64,000 bases of DNA from Pseudomonas capsici (GCF_017165765.1 NZ_JAFGZD010000002.1:62001-126000); one strand, 5' to 3'; positions 1-9,489 are shown, numbered from the stretch's first letter. Program-made: numbers and translations. Notes: a model not told the origin generated them from the sequence alone.

Positions 1-3000
1 CTGGAGGGGCGTGAAACCGACCAGGCTCTGTGGGGCTACGCCAGCGATGATCTGATCGATGGCGGTGCCGGAAACGATACCCTGAACGGTGAAGGGGGTA
101 ACGATCTGCTGCAAGGCGGTGCCGGTAATGACACTCTCAACGGTGGTCTCGGCAACGATGTGCTTGATGGTGGTACTGGCAATGACCGTCTGGATGGCGG
201 TGCCGGTGACGATACCTACCTGTTCGGCAAGGGCTCGGGCCAGGACATTGTCTCGGCTTACGATTCAACGCAGAACAAGGTCGATACCGTCAAACTGGTC
301 GGGCTGAACAGCAGCGATGTGATTGTCTCCCGGGAAAGCAGTGATCTGGTGATCAGGGTGATCGGCACTACCGACAGCATTCGCGTCAGCAGTCACTTCG
401 TGAACGATGCGACCTATGGCTATCAGATCAACCAGATCGAGTTCGCCGATGGCAGTATCTGGGATCTGCAGGCCATCAAGACCCATGTACTGAAGGGGCG
501 TGATGGCGACCAGTCGCTGTGGGGCTACGCCAGCGATGATCTGATCGAGGGCGGTGCGGGTGCCGATACCCTGAACGGTGAAGGGGGTAACGATCTGCTG
601 CAAGGCGGATCGGGCAATGACACCCTCAACGGCGGTGCTGGTAACGATGTGCTGGATGGCGGTGCTGGCAATGACCGTCTGGATGGCGGTGCCGGAAACG
701 ATACCTACCTGTTCGGCAAAGGCTCGGGCCAGGACATTGTCTCGGCTTACGATTCAGCGCAGAACAAGGTCGATACCGTCAAACTGGTCGGGCTGAACAG
801 CAGCGATGTGATTGTCTCCCGGGAAAGCAGTGACCTGGTGATCAGGGTGATCGGCACTACCGACAGCATTCGCGTCAGCAGTCACTTCATGAACGATGCG
901 ACCTATGGCTATCAGATCAACCAGATCGAGTTCGCCGATGGCAGTATCTGGGATCAACAGGCCATCAAGACCCAGGTGCTGGAGGGGCGTGATACCGACC
1001 AGTCTCTTTGGGGCTACGCCAGCGATGATCTGATCGAGGGCGGTGCCGGTGACGATACCCTCAATGGCGGGGCAGGCAACGACACTCTGTCTGGAGGCTC
1101 CGGTGCCGATACTCTGAACGGCGACGAGGGTAATGACCTGCTGCAGGGCGGATCGGGCAATGATGTCCTTAATGGCGGATCAGGCAATGACATCCTCGAT
1201 GGCGGTGCAGGTAATGACCGTCTGGATGGCGGTGCCGGTGACGATACCTATCTGTTCGGTAAAGGCTCGGGTCAGGACACCATCTACTACGCCAATGAAA
1301 GTCGCGCAGGCAAACTCGATCAGGTCAGGCTGATTGATCTGAACGCGGCCGATGTCAGCGTGGCGCGTGAGGGTTATGACCTGGTGCTTCGTATCAACGG
1401 CACGACCGATACCTTGCGTGTCGTTTATCACTTCATGGGTGATGCGACCTCCGGTTATCAGATCGACCGTATCCAGTTCGCCGATGGCAGCGCCTGGGAT
1501 CAGGACGCGATCAAGACCCAGGTATTGCAAGGCAGCGAGGCTGACCAGTCTCTGGCGGGTTACGCCAGCGATGATCTGATCGAAGGCGGCGCCGGTGACG
1601 ACACCCTCAGTGGCGGTGCGGGCAACGACACTCTGTCCGGAGGCTCCGGTGCCGACACCCTCAACGGTGACGAGGGCAATGACCTGCTGCAAGGTGGGGC
1701 GGGTAACGACATCCTCTACGGTGGCAACGGCAACGACATCCTCGATGGCGGTGCAGGCAATGACCGTCTGGACGGTGGTGCCGGTGACGACACTTATCTG
1801 TTCGGCAAGGGCTCGGGTCAGGACACCATCTATTACGCCAATGAAAGTCGTGCAGGCAAGCTCGATACCATCAAACTGGTCGGTCTCAACGCAGCCGATG
1901 TCAGCGTTGCACGCGATGGCTATGACCTGGTCGTTCGTATCAACGATACGAACGACAGCTTGCGCGTCGTCTATCACTTCATGAGCGATGCCACGGCGGG
2001 CTATCAGATCGATCGCATCGAGTTTGCCGACGGCAGCTTCTGGGATCAGAGCGCAATCAAGGCCCAAACGCTTACCAGCACTCCAGCCGATCAGACCCTG
2101 ACCGGTTTTGCCAGCGATGACCTGATCGATGGCGGGGCAGGCGACGACACACTCAGTGGCGGTGCGGGCAACGACAACCTGGCCGGTGGAGCAGGTGCCG
2201 ATACCTTGAACGGCGACGAGGGTAATGACCTGCTGCAAGGCGGGTCGGGCAACGACATCCTCTACGGCGGCAGCGGCAACGACATCCTCGATGGCGGTGC
2301 AGGTAATGACCGTCTGGATGGCGGTGCCGGTGACGATACCTACCTGTTCGGTAAAGGCTCGGGCCAGGACACCATCTACTACGCCAATGAAAGCCGTGCA
2401 GACAAGCTCGATCAGGTCAGGCTGGTTGATCTGAATGCGGCCGATGTCAGCGTCGCACGTGACGGTTATGACCTGGTGATTCGTATCAACGGTACGACCG
2501 ATACCTTGCGCGTTGTCTATCACTTCATGAGTGATGCCACAGCCGGTTATCAGATTGATCGGATTGCGTTCGCTGACGGCAGTTTCTGGGATCAAACCGC
2601 GATCAAGGCGCAAGTGCTGCAAGGCACTGAAGCGGATGAAACCCTGTCTGGTACAAGCAGTGATGACACCATCAACGCCTCGGCGGGTGATGATGTCGTC
2701 AACGGTGGCAGCGGCAACGATACACTTTCGGGCGGTAGCGGTGCCGACACCCTGAATGGCGAGGATGGCAACGATGTGCTGAATGGGGGAGAGGGCAAGG
2801 ACACTCTCTACGGCGGCAACGGTAACGATGTACTGGATGGCGGTGCAGGCAATGATCTGCTGGACGGTGGTAATGGCGACGACACTTACCTGTTCGGCAA
2901 GGGCTCGGGTCAGGACATTATCTACTACGCCTATGAAGGTCGTGCAGACAAGCTCGATACCGTGAAACTGATCGACTTGAACGCGGTGGATGTGAGTGTG

Positions 3001-5436
3001 CGTCGTGATGGTAATGACTTGCTCATTCGCGTGCCAGGGACCACCGATAGCCTGCGTGTGGTTTATCACTTCCAGAGTGACGCCACAGGCGGTTATCAAG
3101 TCGACCGTATCCAGTTTGCCGATGGAAGCTTCTGGGATCAGGCAGCGATCAAGTCCGCCGTTCTGCAAGGCACCGATGCCGACGAAACGCTGGCGGGTAC
3201 CGCCAGTGACGACAGTATCGATGCGGGTGCCGGGGACGACACCGTCAACGGTGGCAGTGGCAACGATACGCTGTCGGGCAACAAGGGCGCAGATACGCTC
3301 AATGGCGATGCCGGAGATGATCTGTTGCTGGGCGGTCTGGGCAACGACATCCTCAATGGTGGTGCTGGCAACGATGTGCTTGATGGCGGTGCAGGCAATG
3401 ATCGTCTCGATGGCGGAGATGGCGACGATACTTATCTCTTTGCCAAAGGGGCCGGTCAGGACAGCATTTACTACGCCTATGAAAATCGTGCGGGCAAGCT
3501 CGATACCGTCAAGCTGGTTGATCTGAATGCAGCGGATGTCAGCGTGCGGCGTGATGGTAACGACCTGCTTATCCGCGTGCTGGGTAGCACCGACAGTCTG
3601 CGCGTCGTTTATCACTTCATGAATGATGCGACCTCTGGCTATCAGATTGATCGCATCCAGTTCGCCGATGGCAGTTTCTGGGATCAGGCAGCCATCAAGA
3701 ATCAGGTGTTGCAGGGCAGCGAAGCCGAGGAAACCCTCACGGGCACCGAGGGTGACGATGTCATCGATGCGGGAGAGGGCGATGACGTCATCAACGGTGC
3801 TGCCGGCAACGACACACTGATTGGCAACGCTGGAGCCGATACGCTGAACGGCAACGCTGGCAATGATCTGTTGCAGGGCGGTTCGGGTAACGACACGCTC
3901 AATGGCGGAACCGGCGATGACATCCTTGATGGCGGCCTGGGCAACGATCAGCTCGACGGTGGTGATGGCAACGATACGTATCTGTTCGGCAAGGGAGCGG
4001 GTCAGGACACCATTTATTACGCCTATGAAAACCGTGAGGGCAAGCTCGATACCATCAAGCTTACCGACCTCAATGCCTCTGATGTCAGCGTGCGCCGTGA
4101 CGGTAACGACTTGATCATCCGTGTATTGGGCAGCACCGACAGCCTGCGAGTGGTTTACCACTTCCAGAGTGACGCCGCTGGCGGTTATCAAATCGATCGT
4201 ATCCAGTTTGCCGATGGCAGCTTCTGGGACCAGGACCAGATCAAGTTCCAGGTGCTACAAGGCTCTGACATCGATGAAACGCTGTCGGGTACGTCCAGCA
4301 ATGACGTGATCGACGCGGGGGCTGGCGACGACACGGTCAATGGTGGCAGTGGCAATGACACCTTGTACGGCGGTGCTGGCGCTGACGCGCTTAACGGCGG
4401 AGCTGGTGACGACTGGCTGCAAGGTGGTGCTGGCAATGACACGCTCTACGGCGACGAGGGTAATGATGTCCTGGACGGCGGCGCAGGCAACGACCAGTTG
4501 AATGGCGGTAACGGCGACGATACCTACCTGTTCGGTAAAGGCGCAGGCCAGGACACCATCTACTACGCCCACGAAAGCCGTATCGGCAAACTCGATACCG
4601 TGAAGCTTGCTGATCTCAATGCGAATGATGTCAGCATCGTTCGTGAGAGCAGTGATCTGATCATTCGTGTGAACGGTACGACTGACAGTCTGCGAGTGAT
4701 GAGTCACTTCTCCGAGGACGCCGCGGGCGGCTATCAGATCGACCAATTGCAATTTGCCGATGGCACGATCTGGAACCAGTCGCTCATCAAGTCGCACGTA
4801 TTGCTCGGCAGTGCATCCGATCAGACCCTGCGTGGCTACACCAGTGACGATGTCATCAGCGCTGGCGACGGCGATGACAGCGTCTTTGGTGATGCGGGGA
4901 ATGACAACCTGTCCGGCGGCACGGGCGCCGATACGCTGTATGGCGACGCAGGCAACGATAACCTCTTCGGTGATGCCGGCAACGACACGCTCTACGGCGG
5001 AACCGGCAATGATGTACTCAATGGCGGCGCTGGCAATGACTACCTCAGCGGTGGTGATGGCAGCGATACCTACGAGTTCGGCATTGGCTCAGGCAGAGAC
5101 ACCATCAGCAACTACGACACCAGCAGTGGTACTGATGTGCTGCAGTTCGGTGCCGATGTCAGCCTGGAAGACCTGTGGTTCCGCCGCAGTGGCAACGATC
5201 TGGAAGTGAGCATCATCGATACCAATGACAAGGTGCTGGTGAGCAACTGGTATGCAGCCAACGACTACCAGTTGGATCAGTTCAAGACGGCCGATGGCAA
5301 AACCCTGCTCGACAGCCAGGTACAAAACCTGGTCGACAGCATGGCGTCATTCGGAGTGGATGCCGGTGCAGAGAGAAACCTGACAGCTGCGCAACAAACG
5401 CAACTGGAGGCGGTGCTGGCTGCTAACTGGCAGTAA
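1..5436 (+). CDS. Large RTX repeat calcium-binding protein, 3' part
   Basis: The reading frame is open from base 1 and ends at TAA 5434-5436, so the gene begins outside the window and at least 1811 residues are present. Ten tandem units of roughly 163-182 residues are visible. Each has an array of GGxGxDxLx nonapeptides, the calcium-binding beta-roll of RTX proteins, followed by a spacer starting DTYLFGKGSGQD and ending FADGSxWD, which resembles the haemolysin-type calcium-binding-related domain. The tenth unit is divergent (DTYEFGIGSGRD) and forms a C-terminal cap with the last ~90 residues. RTX proteins are normally exported by a type I secretion system through an uncleaved C-terminal signal; no transporter genes are in the window. 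Probable role: surface adhesin or secreted exoprotein; no enzyme domain is visible in this part. Confidence 0.93.
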   Translation: MEGRETDQALWGYASDDLIDGGAGNDTLNGEGGNDLLQGGAGNDTLNGGLGNDVLDGGTGNDRLDGGAGDDTYLFGKGSGQDIVSAYDSTQNKVDTVKLVGLNSSDVIVSRESSDLVIRVIGTTDSIRVSSHFVNDATYGYQINQIEFADGSIWDLQAIKTHVLKGRDGDQSLWGYASDDLIEGGAGADTLNGEGGNDLLQGGSGNDTLNGGAGNDVLDGGAGNDRLDGGAGNDTYLFGKGSGQDIVSAYDSAQNKVDTVKLVGLNSSDVIVSRESSDLVIRVIGTTDSIRVSSHFMNDATYGYQINQIEFADGSIWDQQAIKTQVLEGRDTDQSLWGYASDDLIEGGAGDDTLNGGAGNDTLSGGSGADTLNGDEGNDLLQGGSGNDVLNGGSGNDILDGGAGNDRLDGGAGDDTYLFGKGSGQDTIYYANESRAGKLDQVRLIDLNAADVSVAREGYDLVLRINGTTDTLRVVYHFMGDATSGYQIDRIQFADGSAWDQDAIKTQVLQGSEADQSLAGYASDDLIEGGAGDDTLSGGAGNDTLSGGSGADTLNGDEGNDLLQGGAGNDILYGGNGNDILDGGAGNDRLDGGAGDDTYLFGKGSGQDTIYYANESRAGKLDTIKLVGLNAADVSVARDGYDLVVRINDTNDSLRVVYHFMSDATAGYQIDRIEFADGSFWDQSAIKAQTLTSTPADQTLTGFASDDLIDGGAGDDTLSGGAGNDNLAGGAGADTLNGDEGNDLLQGGSGNDILYGGSGNDILDGGAGNDRLDGGAGDDTYLFGKGSGQDTIYYANESRADKLDQVRLVDLNAADVSVARDGYDLVIRINGTTDTLRVVYHFMSDATAGYQIDRIAFADGSFWDQTAIKAQVLQGTEADETLSGTSSDDTINASAGDDVVNGGSGNDTLSGGSGADTLNGEDGNDVLNGGEGKDTLYGGNGNDVLDGGAGNDLLDGGNGDDTYLFGKGSGQDIIYYAYEGRADKLDTVKLIDLNAVDVSVRRDGNDLLIRVPGTTDSLRVVYHFQSDATGGYQVDRIQFADGSFWDQAAIKSAVLQGTDADETLAGTASDDSIDAGAGDDTVNGGSGNDTLSGNKGADTLNGDAGDDLLLGGLGNDILNGGAGNDVLDGGAGNDRLDGGDGDDTYLFAKGAGQDSIYYAYENRAGKLDTVKLVDLNAADVSVRRDGNDLLIRVLGSTDSLRVVYHFMNDATSGYQIDRIQFADGSFWDQAAIKNQVLQGSEAEETLTGTEGDDVIDAGEGDDVINGAAGNDTLIGNAGADTLNGNAGNDLLQGGSGNDTLNGGTGDDILDGGLGNDQLDGGDGNDTYLFGKGAGQDTIYYAYENREGKLDTIKLTDLNASDVSVRRDGNDLIIRVLGSTDSLRVVYHFQSDAAGGYQIDRIQFADGSFWDQDQIKFQVLQGSDIDETLSGTSSNDVIDAGAGDDTVNGGSGNDTLYGGAGADALNGGAGDDWLQGGAGNDTLYGDEGNDVLDGGAGNDQLNGGNGDDTYLFGKGAGQDTIYYAHESRIGKLDTVKLADLNANDVSIVRESSDLIIRVNGTTDSLRVMSHFSEDAAGGYQIDQLQFADGTIWNQSLIKSHVLLGSASDQTLRGYTSDDVISAGDGDDSVFGDAGNDNLSGGTGADTLYGDAGNDNLFGDAGNDTLYGGTGNDVLNGGAGNDYLSGGDGSDTYEFGIGSGRDTISNYDTSSGTDVLQFGADVSLEDLWFRRSGNDLEVSIIDTNDKVLVSNWYAANDYQLDQFKTADGKTLLDSQVQNLVDSMASFGVDAGAERNLTAAQQTQLEAVLAANWQ

Positions 5437-5443
5437 GTCTGAG

Positions 5444-5477
5444 AAAGAGGTGTGCCGGTAACGGTGCACCTCTTTTT
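5444..5477 (+). terminator. Rho-independent terminator of the RTX gene
   Basis: Arms AAAGAGGTG (5444-5452) and CACCTCTTT (5467-5475) form a 9-bp stem 7 bases after the RTX stop codon, and the second arm runs into a short T tract. The loop itself can pair further. Confidence 0.8.
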
Positions 5478-5587
5478 GAAGAGAGCTGAAGGTTTATACG
5501 TTCAGATAGACTTTTGTGTGTGAAGGAGTTTCTTGATTTAAATAAATCGTCAGGCCGTAAAGTTTTACAAAAAAATAAGGAGTTTTT

Positions 5588-5764
5588 ATGCAAACAGGAA
5601 ATGTTGAGGCTCGAGATAATACATCTGAGGTCTGGTGCGATAAGTGCGCAAGAGAAGGGCAGCGAAAAGGGAGTTTTATAGTTACAGGAGATGCTTCTGC
5701 TCAACCTTGTCAAAGACCAAGCTGTGATGACCCTCTGGCAGAAATGAAAGCCAGGAAAAAATAA
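5588..5764 (+). CDS. Small cysteine-rich protein of 58 residues, unknown function
   Basis: An ATG at 5588 is preceded by AGGAG at the right distance and opens 58 codons. The product has two cysteine pairs, CDKC near residues 17-20 and CQRPSC near residues 42-47, a pattern that could bind zinc, and a very basic tail (KARKK). It lies after the RTX terminator and is followed at once by its own terminator, so it looks like an independent single-gene unit. I do not recognise the family. The good ribosome binding site, the terminator and the Cys spacing argue for a real gene; length argues for caution. Confidence 0.55.
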   Translation: MQTGNVEARDNTSEVWCDKCAREGQRKGSFIVTGDASAQPCQRPSCDDPLAEMKARKK

Positions 5765-5769
5765 CGCGT

Positions 5770-5807
5770 CTGGTGAGCGTTATTTCAGATTCGCTCACCA
5801 GTTTTTT
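5770..5807 (+). terminator. Terminator after the small Cys-rich gene, probably bidirectional
   Basis: A perfect 10-bp stem, CTGGTGAGCG (5770-5779) and CGCTCACCAG (5792-5801), is followed by six T. On the minus strand the same stem is followed 7 bases later by another run of six T, so it may also end leftward transcription. The stop codon of the candidate minus-strand ORF lies in its right arm. Confidence 0.8.
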
Positions 5808-5968
5808 AAAGTGTGATTCTGTGCAGTTCCATACTGATCCCTGAATTGATATATCCAATCTGATCCGCATTTTTCTCCGCCACCTGAATCTGTACCGAAA
5901 ATCATCCCTTCCTCACAATACCCACACCGCAGCACTCCGAGAGGCGTCTGCCACCTGCTGTATCGCAA
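5795..5968 (-). CDS. Candidate small protein of 57 residues, Cys-containing, unknown
   Basis: On the minus strand a TTG at 5968-5966, with AGGA 7 bases upstream, opens 57 codons. The frame has a CGYC pair near residues 15-18, a third Cys further on and many aromatic residues (DWIYQFRDQYGT). It ends inside the terminator stem shared with the 5588 gene, the arrangement expected for two convergent small genes. The start codon is weak and I cannot name a family; it could equally be a remnant of a longer gene, since the frame stays open to about 6172. Confidence 0.3.
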   Translation of the reverse strand: MRYSRWQTPLGVLRCGYCEEGMIFGTDSGGGEKCGSDWIYQFRDQYGTAQNHTLKNW

Positions 5969-5992
5969 ATCTGTTCCTGTAGGAGGCCTGAA

Positions 5993-6076
5993 ATGGCTAA
6001 GCTTGCATTGTTTCTGATTGGCTTTTTGATCCTGACCATTGGCATTGGACTGCTGGGTACTATTTCTCCTCTGTAA
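5993..6076 (+). CDS. Tiny single-span membrane protein of 27 residues
   Basis: ATG 5993 follows a strong ribosome binding site (AGGAGG, 5981-5986). The product starts MAKLALFLIG and is almost entirely hydrophobic, with Gly-rich small-residue spacing (GIGLLGT), so it should be one membrane helix. No family is recognised. The near-perfect ribosome binding site and uniform hydrophobicity are the reasons for calling it; a frame of this size can arise by chance. Confidence 0.45.
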   Translation: MAKLALFLIGFLILTIGIGLLGTISPL

Positions 6077-6325
6077 GCGGGGGAATTCCGGGACATTATC
6101 GTGTGGGATATAAAAAGAGATGATCTCGCTGAAAATCTCTTCTGGCCGTTGAATTCTGTCGTCGGCTAGCATTCCTTGTCGTTTATAAGCATGTTTTCGG
6201 TGCTTGTGAAATGAATAGTCACAGAGAAGGGTAGTATAAAAGCTCTATTCAATCATACGTTTGATTGCAAGTGGCCATTATCCTGTTTACGATAAATCTT
6301 CTTTCTAAACGCATGGAGCGACTTG

Positions 6326-8209
6326 ATGAAGATTGTCCATAAGGCTGGCCTCGCCGCAGCTTTCGTACTGTTCTGTACCACCAGTTTGCTGTCGGTGACG
6401 CAGGTCGCAAAGGTTCGTGACACTCTTCACAGTCAGGTTTCGGCAAGCATTGCCGAGTCGAGCACTACATTGGCCAGACAGATCGAGAACTGGCTGAACT
6501 CCAAGCTCAAGCTCATGGATCTGTTGAGCCAGAATATCGACAGCAACTACAGCACCGAGAACCTTCAGCACCTGATTGGCAGCCCTTTGCTCAAGGATGA
6601 ATTCATTCTGGTTTTTGGTGCCTTGCAGAGCGATGGCAAACCCATCAAGAACCTGGAGTCCTGGAAGCCGAAACCTGACTGGGACGGACGTACACGTCCC
6701 TGGTATGCAGTCGGCAAGGCGGCCAGCCAGGCTGTGCTCACTGAACCCTATGTCGACTCCACAACCGGAGAAACGCTGATTTCTGCCGTGACGCCGTTGC
6801 GCGGTGCCGGTGAGTTTCTCGGCGTGATGGGGGGGGATGTCCGCTTGAAAAGCGTGTCCGACACGATCAACACCATGGACTTCAATGGTGCCGGTTACGC
6901 TTTTCTGATGAGCAGCAGCGGCAACATCATTTCTCACCCGAACAGTGCCTTGAACGGCAAGAACTACAGTGAGCTGTTCGAGGGCAAGAAGCCTGCTCTG
7001 GAGAACAGGCTGCAGCCGGTCAGTGCCGCCGGCAAGGATCTGCTGGTGTCCTTTACGCCGCTGTCCAACCTCAAGGGCATGAACTGGTACATCGGTGTCG
7101 TGCTGGATAACAGTATCGTCATGGCCGAGGCCAACAGCCTGAGCTGGCGAGCCACTATTGCCACGCTGCTGGGGGTTCTTATCAGCTTGCTGGTGCTGGG
7201 CGCGCTGATGAAGCGGCTGCTCAAACCGCTTGAACTTCTGCACACCTCCCTGCGCGAAATCAACAGCGGTGAAGGCGATCTGACCCGACGTCTACCCGAT
7301 TCCGGCAAGGATGAGATTGCCCTGCTGTCCCGTGAATTCAATCGCTTCATGGAAAGCCTGCAGACCCTGATCGTTCAGGTGATGGGCAGCTCGCAACAGG
7401 TGCATGAAAGCACCAACCGCACTTCCGGCGAGGCCAACCAGGCCGATGGCCGCCTGCAACGACAATTGCAGGAGCTCGATCAACTGGCCACGGCAATGCA
7501 GGAGATGGCTTCCACGGCCGAAGAGGTGGCGCGCAACGCTCAGGCCGCAGCTCAGGCGGCGCTCTCGGCCAATGACGAGGTCGACAGCGGTGTGCGTGTG
7601 GTGTCGCGCTCGACCGAGGCGATCAAGACTCTGGCCGTCGAAATGGATGAAGCCAGCCAGGCGATTACCGAGCTGGCCAGGCTCAGCCAGAATATCGAAT
7701 CGATTCTGTCGGTGATCAACAGCATTGCCGAACAGACCAACCTGCTTGCTCTGAACGCGGCCATCGAAGCGGCACGTGCCGGTGAGTCCGGGCGTGGTTT
7801 TGCGGTGGTTGCCGATGAGGTGCGCTCCCTGGCCTCGCGCACCCAGCAATCGACTCAGGAAATTCGTCAGATGATCGATCAGTTGCAGACCGGCGTTAAG
7901 CAAGCCGAGTCGCGTATGCAACTGAACCGCGACAGTGCCAGCAAGACCGCTGAAGAGGCGGGCGCTGCCAATGAGATGCTGACGGATATCCGTCGGGCAA
8001 TCATCCGCATCAATGACATGAACATGCAGATTGCCACGGCGGCGGAACAGCAGAGCGCGACCACTGAAGAGATCAACCTCAATACCACCAATATCCGCGA
8101 TATCAGTCATGAAGTTGCGGCCGGTGCCGAGGTTCAGGTGCGTCAGTGTGCATTGATGGTGGAGCAGGTCGATCAACAGAATCGTTTGCTCAGACGCTTC
8201 AATGTCTGA
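6326..8209 (+). CDS. Methyl-accepting chemotaxis protein with dCache-type sensor
   Basis: A 627-residue chemoreceptor. Helix 1 (about 8-28) and helix 2 (about 275-298) enclose a periplasmic sensor of about 245 residues of dCache_1 type. The sensor carries RPWY and, further on, EPYVDxxTGE and GVMGGD, which resemble the amino-acid-binding dCache motif, so an amino acid or related ligand is possible (inference). A HAMP domain follows, then the signalling coiled coil with the conserved hairpin tip EQTNLLALNAAIEAARAGE near residues 468-486. ATG 6326 is chosen over the preceding TTG because GGAG lies 7 bases upstream. It has no che neighbours, as is usual for scattered Pseudomonas chemoreceptors. 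Confidence 0.95.
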   Translation: MKIVHKAGLAAAFVLFCTTSLLSVTQVAKVRDTLHSQVSASIAESSTTLARQIENWLNSKLKLMDLLSQNIDSNYSTENLQHLIGSPLLKDEFILVFGALQSDGKPIKNLESWKPKPDWDGRTRPWYAVGKAASQAVLTEPYVDSTTGETLISAVTPLRGAGEFLGVMGGDVRLKSVSDTINTMDFNGAGYAFLMSSSGNIISHPNSALNGKNYSELFEGKKPALENRLQPVSAAGKDLLVSFTPLSNLKGMNWYIGVVLDNSIVMAEANSLSWRATIATLLGVLISLLVLGALMKRLLKPLELLHTSLREINSGEGDLTRRLPDSGKDEIALLSREFNRFMESLQTLIVQVMGSSQQVHESTNRTSGEANQADGRLQRQLQELDQLATAMQEMASTAEEVARNAQAAAQAALSANDEVDSGVRVVSRSTEAIKTLAVEMDEASQAITELARLSQNIESILSVINSIAEQTNLLALNAAIEAARAGESGRGFAVVADEVRSLASRTQQSTQEIRQMIDQLQTGVKQAESRMQLNRDSASKTAEEAGAANEMLTDIRRAIIRINDMNMQIATAAEQQSATTEEINLNTTNIRDISHEVAAGAEVQVRQCALMVEQVDQQNRLLRRFNV

Positions 8210-8254
8210 GCTTCAGACGAGCGATAGCTTTTAGAGTCATGGACGGTTGACTTG

Positions 8255-8288
8255 AGTGGGCATGTTTGTGAAAGCATTCATGCCCACT
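8255..8288 (+). other. Hairpin between the chemoreceptor and the thioredoxin-like gene
   Basis: AGTGGGCATG (8255-8264) pairs perfectly with CATGCCCACT (8279-8288). There is no T tract, so it is not a standard terminator. It ends 13 bases before the AAGGA ribosome binding site of the next gene and could be a 5' leader structure or a leaky terminator. Confidence 0.45.
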
Positions 8289-8314
8289 GTCATTCATGTT
8301 CAAGGATTCGTACA

Positions 8315-8776
8315 TTGAAACTCCTGCCCATTCTGCTTCTGGCTTTATTGCCGCTAACCGCCCAGGCTTTGCAGGTCGGTGACCGCCTGGCACCCTGGAC
8401 CCTGCTCGACCAGTACGATCAGCCCTACACCCTGAATAACCAGACCCGTACGCTTCTGGTCGCCCGCAGCATGGACGCGGCCAAGCTGGTCAATGTCGCG
8501 CTCAAGGACAAGCCCAAGGGTTTTCTGGAGTCGCGACAAACCGTGTTCGTGGCCGATATTCAGAAGATGCCCAGTGTGATTGCCAGTCTGTTCGCGATCC
8601 CCAAGATGCGTGATTACTCCTATCGCGTCATCCTCGACCGCGATGCGCGTATCGTTCCGCAATATGCAGGCGATGAAGACAAGGTGTTGTGGTTGCAGTT
8701 GCGCGATGGGCAACTGGTCGGTCAACAGCAATTCAGCAGTGCCGAGCAGTTGCTGGCCGCGCTTGAAAGACCATGA
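8315..8776 (+). CDS. Exported thioredoxin-fold-like protein
   Basis: TTG 8315 has AAGGA 8 bases upstream and gives a 153-residue product starting with a signal peptide (MKLLPILLLALLPLTAQA). An upstream start at 8252 would put a hydrophilic tail before the signal peptide and has no ribosome binding site. The mature part (VGDRLAPWTLLDQYDQPYTL) resembles the start of AhpC/TSA or YtfJ-like proteins, but no CxxC is present, so classic disulfide chemistry is unlikely. The stop overlaps the start of the next gene (ATGA), so the two are probably translationally coupled. The exact function is unknown. Confidence 0.75.
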   Translation: MKLLPILLLALLPLTAQALQVGDRLAPWTLLDQYDQPYTLNNQTRTLLVARSMDAAKLVNVALKDKPKGFLESRQTVFVADIQKMPSVIASLFAIPKMRDYSYRVILDRDARIVPQYAGDEDKVLWLQLRDGQLVGQQQFSSAEQLLAALERP

Positions 8777-9465
8777 TCGGTGCACAGGTACTGACCGCAG
8801 GCAGCATGACGCTGTGCTGGCTGCTGTATGTGCCTGTGTTGTGCTGGGCGGCATGGCGTGCGCCCTGGGTGGAGTTGTTTACCGACAGTCGTCGCCAGCA
8901 TTTGCTGTTCGGGACGATATTTGCCTTGTTCCTGTTGTGGCTGGTGCGTCGTGATTTTGAAACGGGGGTTTCCTATCACTTTATCGGCATGACCGCCGTG
9001 ACCTTGCTGCTGGACTGGCCTCTGGCAATCATCGGTGGGCTGGTGGCGCAGTTGGGGCTGCTGGCGCTGGGGCGTCAGGACCTTGCGGCTTTAGGCGTCA
9101 ACGGTCTGCTGTTCATCGGACTGCCAGTGTGGGTGACAGAGGTCTGCGCGATTCTGGTGGAGCGGGCTCAGCCCAGAAGCCCGTTCGTGTATATCTTCTG
9201 CTCCGGCTTTCTGGCGGCTGCGCTGTCGGCTTTGCTCTGCCTGTTGTTGGCCCTTGCCGTGTTATCGCTGGAGGGGATTTTCGGGATGCCGTTCTGGCTG
9301 AGCGATTACATCGGCTATCTGTGGCTGCTGATCTTTCCTGAGGCGTTCATCAACGGCATGGTCATCAGTGCGTTGGTGGTGTTCAGCCCGGAATGGCTGG
9401 AGACGTTCAATCGCACTCGCTACCTGTCGGCTCCCTGGAACGACAAGTCCAACGGCGGCACCTGA
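8773..9465 (+). CDS. CbiM-like energy-coupling factor permease, integral membrane protein
   Basis: A 230-residue protein with about six or seven hydrophobic helices. The segments YHFIGMTAVTLLL and FPEAFINGM match the CbiM family of substrate-binding membrane components for Ni/Co uptake. No ATPase (CbiO) or CbiQ partner is nearby, so it may act alone or with distant partners; the metal substrate cannot be told from sequence. It overlaps the preceding gene by 4 bases and converges on yacG with a 24-base gap. Confidence 0.8.
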   Translation: MIGAQVLTAGSMTLCWLLYVPVLCWAAWRAPWVELFTDSRRQHLLFGTIFALFLLWLVRRDFETGVSYHFIGMTAVTLLLDWPLAIIGGLVAQLGLLALGRQDLAALGVNGLLFIGLPVWVTEVCAILVERAQPRSPFVYIFCSGFLAAALSALLCLLLALAVLSLEGIFGMPFWLSDYIGYLWLLIFPEAFINGMVISALVVFSPEWLETFNRTRYLSAPWNDKSNGGT

Positions 9466-9489
9466 CTTCCGGGTGCCGCGTGCGGTCGA

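Noticed and set aside
1180..4191. 1003-codon open frame on the minus strand
   Set aside because: It mirrors the RTX repeats; the regular codon pattern of the GGxGxD repeats keeps the opposite frame open. Its translation is repetitive and matches no family.
1..5436. Repeat array resembling CRISPR or satellite DNA
   Set aside because: The repeats are long, coding and in frame, with the RTX nonapeptide; no spacers of constant length.
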